Assembly (NCBI GenBank): GCA_017476665.1
Contig: JAFUZJ010000047.1
Location: forward strand, 1-39,332
DNA length: 39,332 bases
Source of the DNA: Lachnospiraceae bacterium
GTDB taxonomy: Bacteria; Bacillota; Clostridia; Lachnospirales; Lachnospiraceae
Direction: 5' to 3'
The notes beneath the pieces are model-generated. The model worked only from the letters and a program-made list of their open reading frames with translations, had not been told where the DNA came from and made no database searches. The position numbers were made by a program, and so were the translations under genes. Of this stretch, positions 22,790 to 29,268 are shown piece after piece; positions within the stretch are counted from its first letter, which is position 1; each line of letters opens with the position of its first letter.

Positions 22790-23908
22790 TCAGCAATATT
22801 CCCCATACTCGCAGCCGACATTTTCGCATCGCATCTTATCAACCAGCCTTCCCTTATGATAAAGGCTGATCGTACCGCTTCCGTTGCCTCCGTTCCACAG
22901 CCGATTGTGTCGCTTTGCCCCGTCCGGCGCCTCATAATTGATCAACAGCATGTCCTTCTTCCTGCAGCAGATCTCACAGATCATCTTGTTGGTCCATGTA
23001 CGTTGCTCCACATACCACAGAATCTGTTCATCCGTTTCCCTGCACTCAAATTTTGTCCTGGTGTTCGTCCAAAACTTGGAGAAATTAAATTCATATGCTC
23101 TCCCTTCATACCAGAACGCAGAAAGAAGCTTTCTTGGCAAAGCGAGCGGTCCCACTTTCGGACAGCCCCCGCCGATATCAAACACACTGTTGTTTAACTT
23201 CTCCCCACTCACCAGACTGGTCAGATGGTTTGAAGACAGCCATACCCAGGGAGATGTAAAATCCTTCCCCCAGTTTTTATCCGCATATCCGTAACAGTCT
23301 TCCGGATTCACACGATATTTTTCCCCGTTCCAGATCACATATCCGGAATAGGCAGTCTTCATCCCCTCCGCATGCCAGAACATCTCAAAAGCCTGAAGAT
23401 TTCTGAACAGCTTTCCGGCTCCGTAGCCCACATTAAAAGCCACCCGCTTATCGATTGTAAGCCGCCAGCTCATCTCCCCGCTCTGACACATCATTTCCGG
23501 ATGTGCAAGGGCTTCCTCCTTCGTCACACAGATACGACCCTGCGTGCGTTTCTCCGTCACAAAACAATCCTCCGTACGGATGCCAAACGGCGTACCCTTG
23601 CGCAGCCTGACCTTTTTCCATCCGAAAAAGCGATGCAGCTGTGCAGCGTCTTCTCCCCATGCTCCGGCTTTCACCATCAGATAGGACGGGCGCTTTCCCC
23701 TCTCTCTGTTCGCTTTCAACTGACCAAGCACCGGCTCATTCCCGCCATAAGCCGGATTACAAAGGAAGAACTCAATAAAAAATGCCTTTGCCTGTCCGGT
23801 CTTCTCATGATACCCCGTAAAAGAATGCCACCACCAGTCATATCCCTTCTTTGCCTGCGCTCCGACCAGCTGAAAGCTGTCTCTTGTAATGTCAGATTGA
23901 TTAAACAT
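22790..23908 (-). CDS. Tocopherol cyclase-like protein
   Basis: A 372-residue soluble protein with no signal peptide. The N-terminal YDWWWHSFTGYHEKTGQA followed by KAFFIEFFLCNP, the central YADKNWGKDFTSPWVW, and the C-terminal strands ending in HNRLWNGGNGSG match the layout of tocopherol-cyclase-like (lipocalin-type) proteins found in many clostridia, whose bacterial role is unknown. Length is right for the family. The ATG at 23908 follows AAGGAAAGGG. It has its own promoter and heads an operon with azlC, azlD and a Dabb gene. A prenylquinone substrate should not be assumed. The family call is by eye and moderately secure. Confidence 0.65.
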   Translation of the reverse strand: MFNQSDITRDSFQLVGAQAKKGYDWWWHSFTGYHEKTGQAKAFFIEFFLCNPAYGGNEPVLGQLKANRERGKRPSYLMVKAGAWGEDAAQLHRFFGWKKVRLRKGTPFGIRTEDCFVTEKRTQGRICVTKEEALAHPEMMCQSGEMSWRLTIDKRVAFNVGYGAGKLFRNLQAFEMFWHAEGMKTAYSGYVIWNGEKYRVNPEDCYGYADKNWGKDFTSPWVWLSSNHLTSLVSGEKLNNSVFDIGGGCPKVGPLALPRKLLSAFWYEGRAYEFNFSKFWTNTRTKFECRETDEQILWYVEQRTWTNKMICEICCRKKDMLLINYEAPDGAKRHNRLWNGGNGSGTISLYHKGRLVDKMRCENVGCEYGEYC

Positions 23909-23945
23909 GCCCTTTCCTTCCTGCTGTATATAAAATAATACTTAT

Positions 23946-23974
23946 ATCATATCCGACATTTTTTTAATGTGCAA
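23946..23974 (-). promoter_or_regulatory. Promoter of the tocopherol cyclase-like/azlCD operon
   Basis: On the minus strand TTGCAC (23974-23969), 17-base spacer, TATGAT (23951-23946). Transcription would begin near 23939, leaving a leader of about 30 bases before the ATG at 23908. Confidence 0.7.
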
Positions 23975-24010
23975 GCATTTTCTATTTCATCTGCCATGCT
24001 GATCGACTGA

Positions 24011-24532
24011 CTATTCACCGCGAGGACGCAATACGATGAGCTCCCACGCCGCCTGTATCCAATAAGCAATCTCTGCCACAAGCACCATAATTGCCGCATA
24101 ATCCAAAAGGAATCTGACTCTTGACTCACCAAAATCAAAAAAAGCAAACATCACCCTCATGAACAGATAGTCCCCTATGCCTCGCCGGATGAAAGCTCAT
24201 CATAAAAAAGCCCCAGTACGCAAGGGGCATGTGGATCGTCCGCAGCGTACTGGATGCTCCGCTGATCGTGATTTCTTTCAACACATACTTTGAAAGCAAT
24301 ATCCCGCTCACAGGCTGCAGGATCCTGAACACGGCAAGAAACAGGTTCACTGCCGTGTTCAGGATCCGTACCGCATTATACTTTCCCTTAAAAAGGCTCT
24401 TCCACCACTTTCGGTTTATGACATGATGCGCGATAAACAGTACAAACATACAGATACCGAGAATCTCATGCACATTCTCTCCGATCAGGGATGCGCCATC
24501 AGGACATCGATCATTATCCTTGCTTTCTTCAT
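24011..24532 (-). pseudogene. DUF4405 membrane protein gene broken by two frameshifts
   Basis: The intact family is a small membrane protein with conserved histidines (cytochrome-b-like). Here the ATG at 24532 gives MKKARIMIDVLM, then the frame breaks: about ten residues of the first helix are missing and the frame shifts. It resumes as SLIGENVHEILG, runs through FIAHHVINRKWW to YWGFFMMSFHPARH, and then shifts again near 24170; the original frame continues as GDYLFMRVMFAFFDFGES to a stop at 24011. The two shifts compensate, so first and last parts are in one frame. A frameshifted fragment from 24473 would make 112 residues. The gene follows the flavodoxin gene by nine bases. A sequencing error could explain the second shift but not the missing helix. 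Confidence 0.75.
24320..24367. repeat. Perfect 17-base inverted repeat inside the DUF4405 pseudogene
   Basis: GGATCCTGAACACGGCA (24320-24336) and its exact reverse complement (24351-24367), separated by 14 bases. It lies in the region coding for the second helix and could form a strong hairpin in DNA or RNA. Confidence 0.8.
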
Positions 24533-24540
24533 ATACTCAC

Positions 24541-25059
24541 TTATCCCAGTTCCTTCTTTGCCCATGCTGCCACCATACTTTCTGACCTTGCGGCATCTGC
24601 TCCGTGGACAGCAAGCCCGCTGCCAACCACAGCACCCTTGCAATGCTTTTTAAGGGCTGCCGTCGAGCCTGCCTGACCGCTTCCTTCATGTGTCATAACA
24701 GGGAATACCTTCTTTCCCGTAAAATCGAGTTTCTCAAGCTGTGAGAATACGGCCATCGGATAGGTTCCCCACCAACAGGGACCTGCAACCACAATGTTGT
24801 CATACTCATGAATATCATCAAGATATTTTTTCAGTTCCGGTCTGGCGTCACTGCGAAGCTCCGCCTTTGCATCATCTATGCACTCATAATAGTCCGCCGC
24901 ATAGGTCTTCACTGTCTCCACCTGGAACAGATCTGCTCCGACTGCCTTCTGGATAAATTCTGCAACGATCTCCGTATTTCCCTTGGAAATGTTCTTCACG
25001 CTTCCGTTCCAGTAGTTCTCTCCGGTTCTTGAATAATAAATGATCAGATTCTTTGCCAT
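24541..25059 (-). CDS. Flavodoxin
   Basis: A 172-residue flavodoxin-fold protein that binds FMN non-covalently and shuttles electrons in the cytoplasm. The N-terminal phosphate-binding loop is YYSRTGENYWNG, preceded by the strand NLIIYYS; IVVAGPCWWGTYP and THEGSGQAG are the other two flavin loops. This is the flavodoxin_4 type common in clostridia. The ATG at 25059 follows GGAGGG; a start at 25092 overlaps the upstream gene. It is close to the NTF2-like gene (14-base gap) and precedes the DUF4405 pseudogene. Confidence 0.92.
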   Translation of the reverse strand: MAKNLIIYYSRTGENYWNGSVKNISKGNTEIVAEFIQKAVGADLFQVETVKTYAADYYECIDDAKAELRSDARPELKKYLDDIHEYDNIVVAGPCWWGTYPMAVFSQLEKLDFTGKKVFPVMTHEGSGQAGSTAALKKHCKGAVVGSGLAVHGADAARSESMVAAWAKKELG

Positions 25060-25072
25060 GTCCTTGCCCTCC

Positions 25073-25441
25073 TTAATATGTTGACGCCTCACTTCGTGTG
25101 ATCTTCCATTCGCCGTTTACTTTCTTCATGCTGCACTTCTGCTGCAGGTGCCAGTTTGATCTGCCGCCGCCAAACACTGCGGCCGCCACATATGACTGCC
25201 CGGTCAGAACCGCTGTATCCCCGTTTATCTCTACCGGCAGATTCTCATGTTCTGCCGAGTAATAGTTGAGCGTTCCGCCCAGTACCGCTCCTATGAACTC
25301 TTCCTTTGGCTGCCGCATTCCGGTCATATGCACAAGTATAAAGCTGTCATCCAGCACTTCCCTAAGGATCTCTTCATCCTTTGCGATCATCCCGTCATAC
25401 ATTTTCTGATAAGCATTTCTGATAAGTTCCTTTTCGTCCAT
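25073..25441 (-). CDS. NTF2-like (SnoaL/DUF4440-type) protein
   Basis: A 122-residue cone-shaped NTF2-fold domain. It begins with a long helix (ELIRNAYQKMYDGMIAKD), followed by 'LDDSFILVHMTGMRQPKEEFI' and strands ending in 'WHLQQKCSMKKVNGEWKITRSEAS', the usual end of this family. Such proteins bind or convert small molecules; no catalytic residues can be assigned. The ATG at 25441 has AGGCGG upstream. It has its own promoter with a dyad in the spacer and is first in a short operon with a flavodoxin. Confidence 0.85.
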   Translation of the reverse strand: MDEKELIRNAYQKMYDGMIAKDEEILREVLDDSFILVHMTGMRQPKEEFIGAVLGGTLNYYSAEHENLPVEINGDTAVLTGQSYVAAAVFGGGRSNWHLQQKCSMKKVNGEWKITRSEASTY

Positions 25442-25462
25442 ACAGCACCGCCTTTTGTGAAT

Positions 25463-25491
25463 AGTATATACGTGTCACTTATGCGAATCAA
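25463..25491 (-). promoter_or_regulatory. Promoter of the NTF2-like/flavodoxin operon with dyad in the spacer
   Basis: On the minus strand TTGATT (25491-25486), 17 bases, TATACT (25468-25463). The spacer holds ATAAGT-GAC-ACGTAT (25482-25468), one mismatch from a perfect dyad and close to the T-N11-A sites at 28747 and 29256. A regulator bound there would sit between the -35 and -10 boxes. Confidence 0.65.
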
Positions 25492-25811
25492 ATTCTCTTG
25501 CCATCGGCGATATCTGCATCCGGATAAGTCTCTTTCAGCTCTTTTACGCTTCCTTCAATCCCGGTGGAAGACGAGGTGGCAAACAGATGGATCGTTTTCC
25601 CCTTCAGGTCAGCCTGATCAGAGAATGTGTTAATGATACGAGGATGGGTATACCACCAGATCGGATAGCCGATCCAGATTTCGTCCACGCCCGCAAGATC
25701 AGGCACTTTCGCCTTGATCTCAAATGTATCCGCCCCGTTTTTCTTTGCCAGAGCCTCTGCCTTTCTTTTTGTCACTCCGCTGTATGAAAAATATGCTACC
25801 ATTTTGCTCAC
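25488..25811 (-). CDS. Short flavodoxin lacking a central segment
   Basis: A 107-residue flavodoxin-fold protein. It has MVAYFSYSGVTKRKAEALAK (first FMN loop), IWIGYPIWWYTHPRIINTF and the C-terminal FATSSSTGIEGS loop. Homologues of this type are about 140-150 residues: they have roughly 30 more residues between the 'FEIK' strand and 'VDEIWIG', where this protein goes directly from KVPDL to AGVDE. The missing part is in frame. Start: GTG at 25811, eight bases after GGAGGG; an ATG at 25802 is possible. It follows the carboxymuconolactone-decarboxylase-like gene by 13 bases. It may still bind FMN because the three loops remain, but the fold would lose part of one side. Confidence 0.8.
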   Translation of the reverse strand: MSKMVAYFSYSGVTKRKAEALAKKNGADTFEIKAKVPDLAGVDEIWIGYPIWWYTHPRIINTFSDQADLKGKTIHLFATSSSTGIEGSVKELKETYPDADIADGKRI

Positions 25812-25824
25812 TGTAGTTTCCCTC

Positions 25825-26631
25825 CTATTCTGACTGCTTCTCTTCAACTCTATTGATCACAGCAAGCGCATTCAGCGTCCTCGGATATCCGATAAACGGA
25901 ATGCAGTGCGAGATGACCTGGATCAGAATGCCCTTGTCATTTCCCATGCGGAAGTTCGCTGCCGTATGCCCTTCCAGCTGCGGTTCGCAACCTCCCTGGG
26001 CATAGATATAGCAGAAGGTCACCAGTTCCCTTTCTGCAAGTGTCAGTCCCCCTCTGGTGTAATAATCCCCAAAGCAGTTATCCGCAAGCCAGTAATTGAT
26101 GTGCCTGCTGTCCTCAGAACCGCTCTTATAAAACTCCTTCATGCCATCCCCAAAGATAGCCACCTGCGTCTGTGTACCTGCCACACGACGGCTCTTCGGA
26201 TTCACTCCGTCATCCTCTGCCGCTGCATCCGTTGTAGACTGGGGCGCAAGCGGAAGTGAAATCGCTTTCGCCTCAAACACTTCGTTGACCGCTTTCAGAA
26301 AAGGAAACACCCTGCCGATACCAAGATACGCCACCGCCTGATACACGATCTCTTTGATCTGCACAGGTGTTACGCCAAACTCCATAGCCGCAGGAACGAT
26401 AGCCTTGAATTCATCAATTCCCTGACAGCCTATCAGAACCGCAAGGATCGCCATGTGCCTTGTCACTTCACTGATCGGTTCTTGACCATCTGCAAGAGGC
26501 ATGTGCAGCACTTCATCAAAGGCAAAATTATCGAACCTCTCGATGAACTCCGGGTCTGTCTCTAAAAACTTTGACACATAACCCGGGAACATCTTCTCGT
26601 GGTATTTACTTGCAAATTCCGTTATCGCCAT
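25825..26631 (-). CDS. Carboxymuconolactone decarboxylase family protein (double domain)
   Basis: A 268-residue protein with two CMD/AhpD-like domains. The first (about 25-120) contains TRHMAILAVLIGCQGIDEFK, the second (about 170-262) LTLAERELVTFCYIYAQGGCEPQLEGHT, where a cysteine and a histidine lie as in AhpD-like active sites, though the C-x2-C motif is not complete. Such fused proteins are often linked to SDR, cupin and flavodoxin genes in clostridia and are thought to act in detoxification of oxidised or electrophilic compounds. The ATG at 26631 follows AAGGAGG. It lies between an SDR gene (10-base gap) and a short flavodoxin. Confidence 0.9.
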   Translation of the reverse strand: MAITEFASKYHEKMFPGYVSKFLETDPEFIERFDNFAFDEVLHMPLADGQEPISEVTRHMAILAVLIGCQGIDEFKAIVPAAMEFGVTPVQIKEIVYQAVAYLGIGRVFPFLKAVNEVFEAKAISLPLAPQSTTDAAAEDDGVNPKSRRVAGTQTQVAIFGDGMKEFYKSGSEDSRHINYWLADNCFGDYYTRGGLTLAERELVTFCYIYAQGGCEPQLEGHTAANFRMGNDKGILIQVISHCIPFIGYPRTLNALAVINRVEEKQSE

Positions 26632-26641
26632 ACCTGCCTCC

Positions 26642-27469
26642 TTACTCTACTACATCTGTAGAAGCTGCAAGCTCGGTCTGGGTTTTATAATCCGTTACAC
26701 GTTCTTCCAGTCTCTCGATAGTTGCCTTAAGCGCCTGAGAGCCGTATACCTGCCTGAGAGGTGCAGGCTCTATGTCAACACTCTCGATCATCCTTGCTGC
26801 CATCTTAGCCGGATCTCCGGGAGCCAGACCTTTTTCAGGATCAAGCATATTCAAGAATCCATGCACATGATCATACTCGGGCATAAGATTCGCAACGTGA
26901 GCACTTCCATATCTGAACTCTGTTCTTGCTCCGCCCGGCTCAACGATGGTGATACCGATATTATACTTTGCCACCTCCTGTACCACAGACTCGCAAAAGC
27001 CTTCGATACCGAACTTTGTGGCGTGATACATGGAATTTGCCGCATAAGCCACCTGTCCGCCGTAGCTTGAAAGCTGGATGATACGCCCGCCGCCCTGTTT
27101 TCTGAGATACGGGAGACTATCATGAATGATCATGATCGGACCCGTCAGGTTCGTGTCAAGGATCTTCTGGATGTTCGCATAGTCCAATTCCTCTGCTGCA
27201 CCGAACAAACCATAGCCCGCATTGTTTACAACCACATCGATTCTACCATGTTTGTCGAACATCTCCGGTATAAAGCTGTGAATGCGCTCAATATCTGTTA
27301 CATCAAGGATCTGACAGTCGAAAGTATCAGGATACTTTTCAATCAGTTCCTCTACCTTGTTTGTATTTCTCACGGTACCGATGACCGTGTCACCCTTTTC
27401 AAGGAGCTGCTTTGTCATCTCATTGCCAAAACCGCTTGATACACCTGTAATTAACCATGTTCTTGCCAT
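26642..27469 (-). CDS. Short-chain dehydrogenase/reductase
   Basis: A 275-residue classical SDR oxidoreductase using NAD(P)H. TGVSSGFG (8-15) binds the cofactor, NNAG is at 82-85, and the catalytic Ser, Tyr and Lys are S134/S135, Y148 and K152 in YHATK. The region after residue 185 (EPGGARTEF) is typical of the retinol-dehydrogenase-like subgroup annotated as 'oxidoreductase'. The ATG at 27469 follows GGAGG. It lies in an operon with a cupin upstream and a CMD protein downstream, which suggests reduction of a reactive carbonyl. Confidence 0.93.
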   Translation of the reverse strand: MARTWLITGVSSGFGNEMTKQLLEKGDTVIGTVRNTNKVEELIEKYPDTFDCQILDVTDIERIHSFIPEMFDKHGRIDVVVNNAGYGLFGAAEELDYANIQKILDTNLTGPIMIIHDSLPYLRKQGGGRIIQLSSYGGQVAYAANSMYHATKFGIEGFCESVVQEVAKYNIGITIVEPGGARTEFRYGSAHVANLMPEYDHVHGFLNMLDPEKGLAPGDPAKMAARMIESVDIEPAPLRQVYGSQALKATIERLEERVTDYKTQTELAASTDVVE

Positions 27470-27488
27470 CTTTCATATCCTCCGTTTC

Positions 27489-27914
27489 TTAAAGTTTATT
27501 GTAGTCTTCATCACTGACCGGCTCACACCACTCAGTAGAGCCCTCTTCTCCGGGTACCTCTATCGCAATATGCGAAAACCATTCATCTTTCTTTGCGCCA
27601 TGCCAGTGCTTCACATTTGCCGGAATCACGATCACCATACCCGGCTTCAGGTCTACAGCCTCTTTCCCTTCTTCCTGATACCATCCGCTTCCTGCCGTGC
27701 AGATAAGGATCTGACCGCCTGCGGACTTAGCGTGATGGATATGCCAGTTATTCCTGCATCCTGGCTCAAAGGTCACGTTTGCCAGGAACATCGGTGACTT
27801 TGCCGGATCCACCAGCGGATTCAGGTACGAATTACCCACAAAATACTGTGCGAAGGCAGTATTCGAATTTCCGATCCCGAAGATGTTTTCCTTGTCAAAC
27901 TGTTCTTTGCTCAT
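27489..27914 (-). CDS. Cupin domain protein
   Basis: A 141-residue single-domain cupin. Metal-ligand positions of motif 1 are H58 and H60 (NNWHIHHAKSAGGQIL) and of motif 2 H103 and H105 (IPANVKHWHGA), so a metal-bound barrel is expected. The group with 'WHIHH' and a C-terminal 'EWCEPVSDEDY' is usually found beside CMD and SDR genes, as here. The ATG at 27914 follows AGGAGG. Substrate unknown. Confidence 0.92.
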   Translation of the reverse strand: MSKEQFDKENIFGIGNSNTAFAQYFVGNSYLNPLVDPAKSPMFLANVTFEPGCRNNWHIHHAKSAGGQILICTAGSGWYQEEGKEAVDLKPGMVIVIPANVKHWHGAKKDEWFSHIAIEVPGEEGSTEWCEPVSDEDYNKL

Positions 27915-27939
27915 GTTTTAGCGCCTCCTGCTTCTTTAT

Positions 27940-28665
27940 TTAGTAACCCAGTCCCGAGAGCCAGTCATTTACACTCTGCCTTACACTGTCCTTATGCTTT
28001 TGTGCGTCCGTTCCCGCTATGGCAAGTCCCGTACCAACCGTGCTGTCTGGACACGCACTGGAAAGCTTCCTGTCAAATCCGGACAGCCCGCTCCCGGCAT
28101 GTGTGGAAAATGGAATAAGTGTCTTCCCAGAGAGCCCTTCCGCATTTTCTTCAAAAAATGTGTACATGATCATCGGCCAGTCGCCCCACCACACCGGAGC
28201 GCCGATAAATATAGTGCTGTACTGCGACAGATCAGGAACATCTCCGGCATATGCCGGTCTCGCATTCTCATTCAGTTCTTTCTTCGCCACATCTGTCAAC
28301 TCATCATAGGTGTAAGGATAGTCATCCTCCTGCGGAAGGATCTCGAACTTATCTGCCCCTGTCTGTTCCGCTATCATATCCGCCACGATGGCTGTATTGC
28401 CTTTATCGATCACACCTACATTATACTGTTCGCCTGTCCTTGAAAAATAAACAACCAGGGTATCCTCTGTCGGTGTTTGGGCGTCCAAGGCAGTTGTATC
28501 GCTATTTCCAGTGTTTTCCGTTTCGGCTGATTCCAACACTTCCACTGTCTGCTGTTCTTCCGCATTTCCGGGTGTGTTAGAATCTGCAGAAGTACCGGAC
28601 TGTCCGCATCCGGCAAGTGCCAGCATACAAACCATCATTACTCCAACTATTATTCTCTTCTTCAT
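27940..28665 (-). CDS. Flavodoxin-domain lipoprotein
   Basis: A 241-residue exported flavodoxin. The signal peptide ends in lipobox LALAGC (C20), followed by a T/E/S-rich linker to about residue 70 and a flavodoxin domain with VVYFSRTGEQYNVG, FIGAPVWWGDWPM and FSTHAGSGLSG loops. A membrane-tethered flavodoxin outside the cell could accept electrons or bind a flavin there. The ATG at 28665 follows GGAGGT; the longer frame to 28737 crosses the promoter. It is the first gene of the operon that continues with the cupin gene and has its own regulated promoter. Confidence 0.9.
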   Translation of the reverse strand: MKKRIIVGVMMVCMLALAGCGQSGTSADSNTPGNAEEQQTVEVLESAETENTGNSDTTALDAQTPTEDTLVVYFSRTGEQYNVGVIDKGNTAIVADMIAEQTGADKFEILPQEDDYPYTYDELTDVAKKELNENARPAYAGDVPDLSQYSTIFIGAPVWWGDWPMIMYTFFEENAEGLSGKTLIPFSTHAGSGLSGFDRKLSSACPDSTVGTGLAIAGTDAQKHKDSVRQSVNDWLSGLGY

Positions 28666-28681
28666 CGGAGTACCTCCATTC

Positions 28682-28698
28682 CTTACTTTTATGGTAAG
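28682..28698. promoter_or_regulatory. Dyad CTTAC-N7-GTAAG at the flavodoxin-lipoprotein start site
   Basis: CTTAC (28682-28686), seven bases, GTAAG (28694-28698). It overlaps the -10 box and expected start site of the promoter at 28697-28725, a position suited to repression or to the downstream contact of a LysR tetramer. Confidence 0.45.
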
Positions 28699-28725
28699 TA
28701 TAAGAAAACCGCTGAAAATCATCAA
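28697..28725 (-). promoter_or_regulatory. Promoter of the flavodoxin-lipoprotein/cupin/SDR operon
   Basis: On the minus strand TTGATG (28725-28720), 17 bases, TATACT (28702-28697), with the start site near 28690. The -35 box lies inside the inverted repeat GAAAATCA/TGATTTTC at 28714-28735, which could be a regulator contact or a terminator of the fragment upstream. Confidence 0.65.
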
Positions 28726-28735
28726 TTTGATTTTC
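28714..28735 (-). terminator. Hairpin over the -35 region; terminator or activator site
   Basis: GAAAATCA (28714-28721), six-base loop, TGATTTTC (28728-28735). On the minus strand it is followed by AGCGGTTTTCTT, a weak T-rich end, so it may terminate the truncated aldo/keto reductase transcript. A similar hairpin stands at 29212-29253. The overlap with a -35 box also fits a regulator site. Confidence 0.45.
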
Positions 28736-28746
28736 AATAGTTTTTA

Positions 28747-28761
28747 ATAAGTGTTACTTAT
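28747..28761. promoter_or_regulatory. LysR-type T-N11-A dyad upstream of the flavodoxin-lipoprotein promoter
   Basis: ATAAGT-GTT-ACTTAT, a perfect dyad containing T-N11-A. Its centre (28754) is about 64 bases upstream of the predicted start site, the usual place of the LysR recognition site. The LysR gene at 31568-32452 is the natural candidate regulator. Confidence 0.6.
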
Positions 28762-28775
28762 GTGAGGCGTCGGTC

Positions 28776-29069
28776 TTATTTCATAAAATCCCTGATCATA
28801 TCAGTATGTTTCACCTGCAGCGCCTGGCTCAGATGCTCCACCATGATCGTTTCCGGAGACGCAAGTGCTTCTCCAACAAGCTCTTCATTGCTTCCTGCTG
28901 CATACGCTTCGGATGTATCAAAGAAGGTCTGCCCCATCTCCACGGCACGATGCAAAAAGCGGATGCTTTCTTCCTTTTCCGGGAACGGAGGATAGCTTTG
29001 GGATAAGCCCATACATCCCAGACCGATTGCAGTTACCTCAAGATCTTTGCCTAAGGTTCTCTTTATCAT
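28776..29069 (-). pseudogene. Truncated aldo/keto reductase
   Basis: A 97-residue open frame. Residues 1-68 match the N-terminus of the YajO/IolS-type aldo/keto reductases: MIKRTLGKDLEVTAIGLGCMG, FFDTSEAYAAGSNEELVGEAL, with the catalytic Asp and Tyr. Normal members have about 320 residues. The last 29 residues (ASPETIMVEHLSQALQVKHT and on) do not match that family at this point, so the gene seems to be a deletion or fusion remnant with a foreign tail. The catalytic Lys and His are absent. The ATG at 29069 follows GGAG. A functional short protein cannot be excluded, but enzymatic activity is unlikely. Confidence 0.7.
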
Positions 29070-29130
29070 GTAACGTACTCCTTTTTCAAAACGATCAGTC
29101 TACACCGTCTATATCACAAAGTACAAGAAA

Positions 29131-29194
29131 GCGGCTTCGCCGCATTCTGGGAGTTGCGTTGCAACTCCTGATTTGAGCGCGTCCTTACGGACGC
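29131..29194. repeat. Three tandem perfect hairpins, REP-like intergenic element
   Basis: GCGGC-TTC-GCCGC (29131-29143), GGAGTTGC-GTT-GCAACTCC (29150-29168) and GCGTCC-TTAC-GGACGC (29179-29194) lie within 64 bases between the truncated reductase and the LtrA-like gene. Stems are perfect and loops are three or four bases. No T-run follows. The form suggests a dispersed intergenic repeat rather than a single terminator. Confidence 0.65.
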
Positions 29195-29204
29195 AATTTC
29201 CTAT

Positions 29205-29253
29205 AAAGTAAAAAATGCAGAGAGAATCATCAATTCGATTTTCCCTGCATTTT
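29205..29253 (-). terminator. Terminator-like hairpin after the LtrA-like gene
   Basis: AAAATGCAG (29212-29220) pairs with CTGCATTTT (29245-29253), with extra pairing inside, and the minus strand continues TTTTTTACTTT. It starts 13 bases after the LtrA stop. It also aligns with the flavodoxin-lipoprotein promoter region at 28700-28760, so it may have a regulatory role as well. Confidence 0.65.
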
Positions 29254-29255
29254 AA

Positions 29256-29268
29256 TAAGTAAAACTTA
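29256..29268. promoter_or_regulatory. Second T-N11-A dyad, homologous to the site at 28747
   Basis: TAAGT-AAA-ACTTA overlaps the stop codon of the LtrA-like gene. The sequence after it on the minus strand (ACTTATTAAAA, then GAAAATC and AATTGATGATT) matches the region after the dyad at 28747 base for base over several blocks. It would drive the truncated reductase, though the -10 box there is poor. Confidence 0.5.

Noticed and set aside
24135-24473. A stand-alone 112-residue DUF4405 gene
   Set aside because: The true start and the C-terminal part of the family are found in another frame on both sides, so this is the middle of a frameshifted gene.
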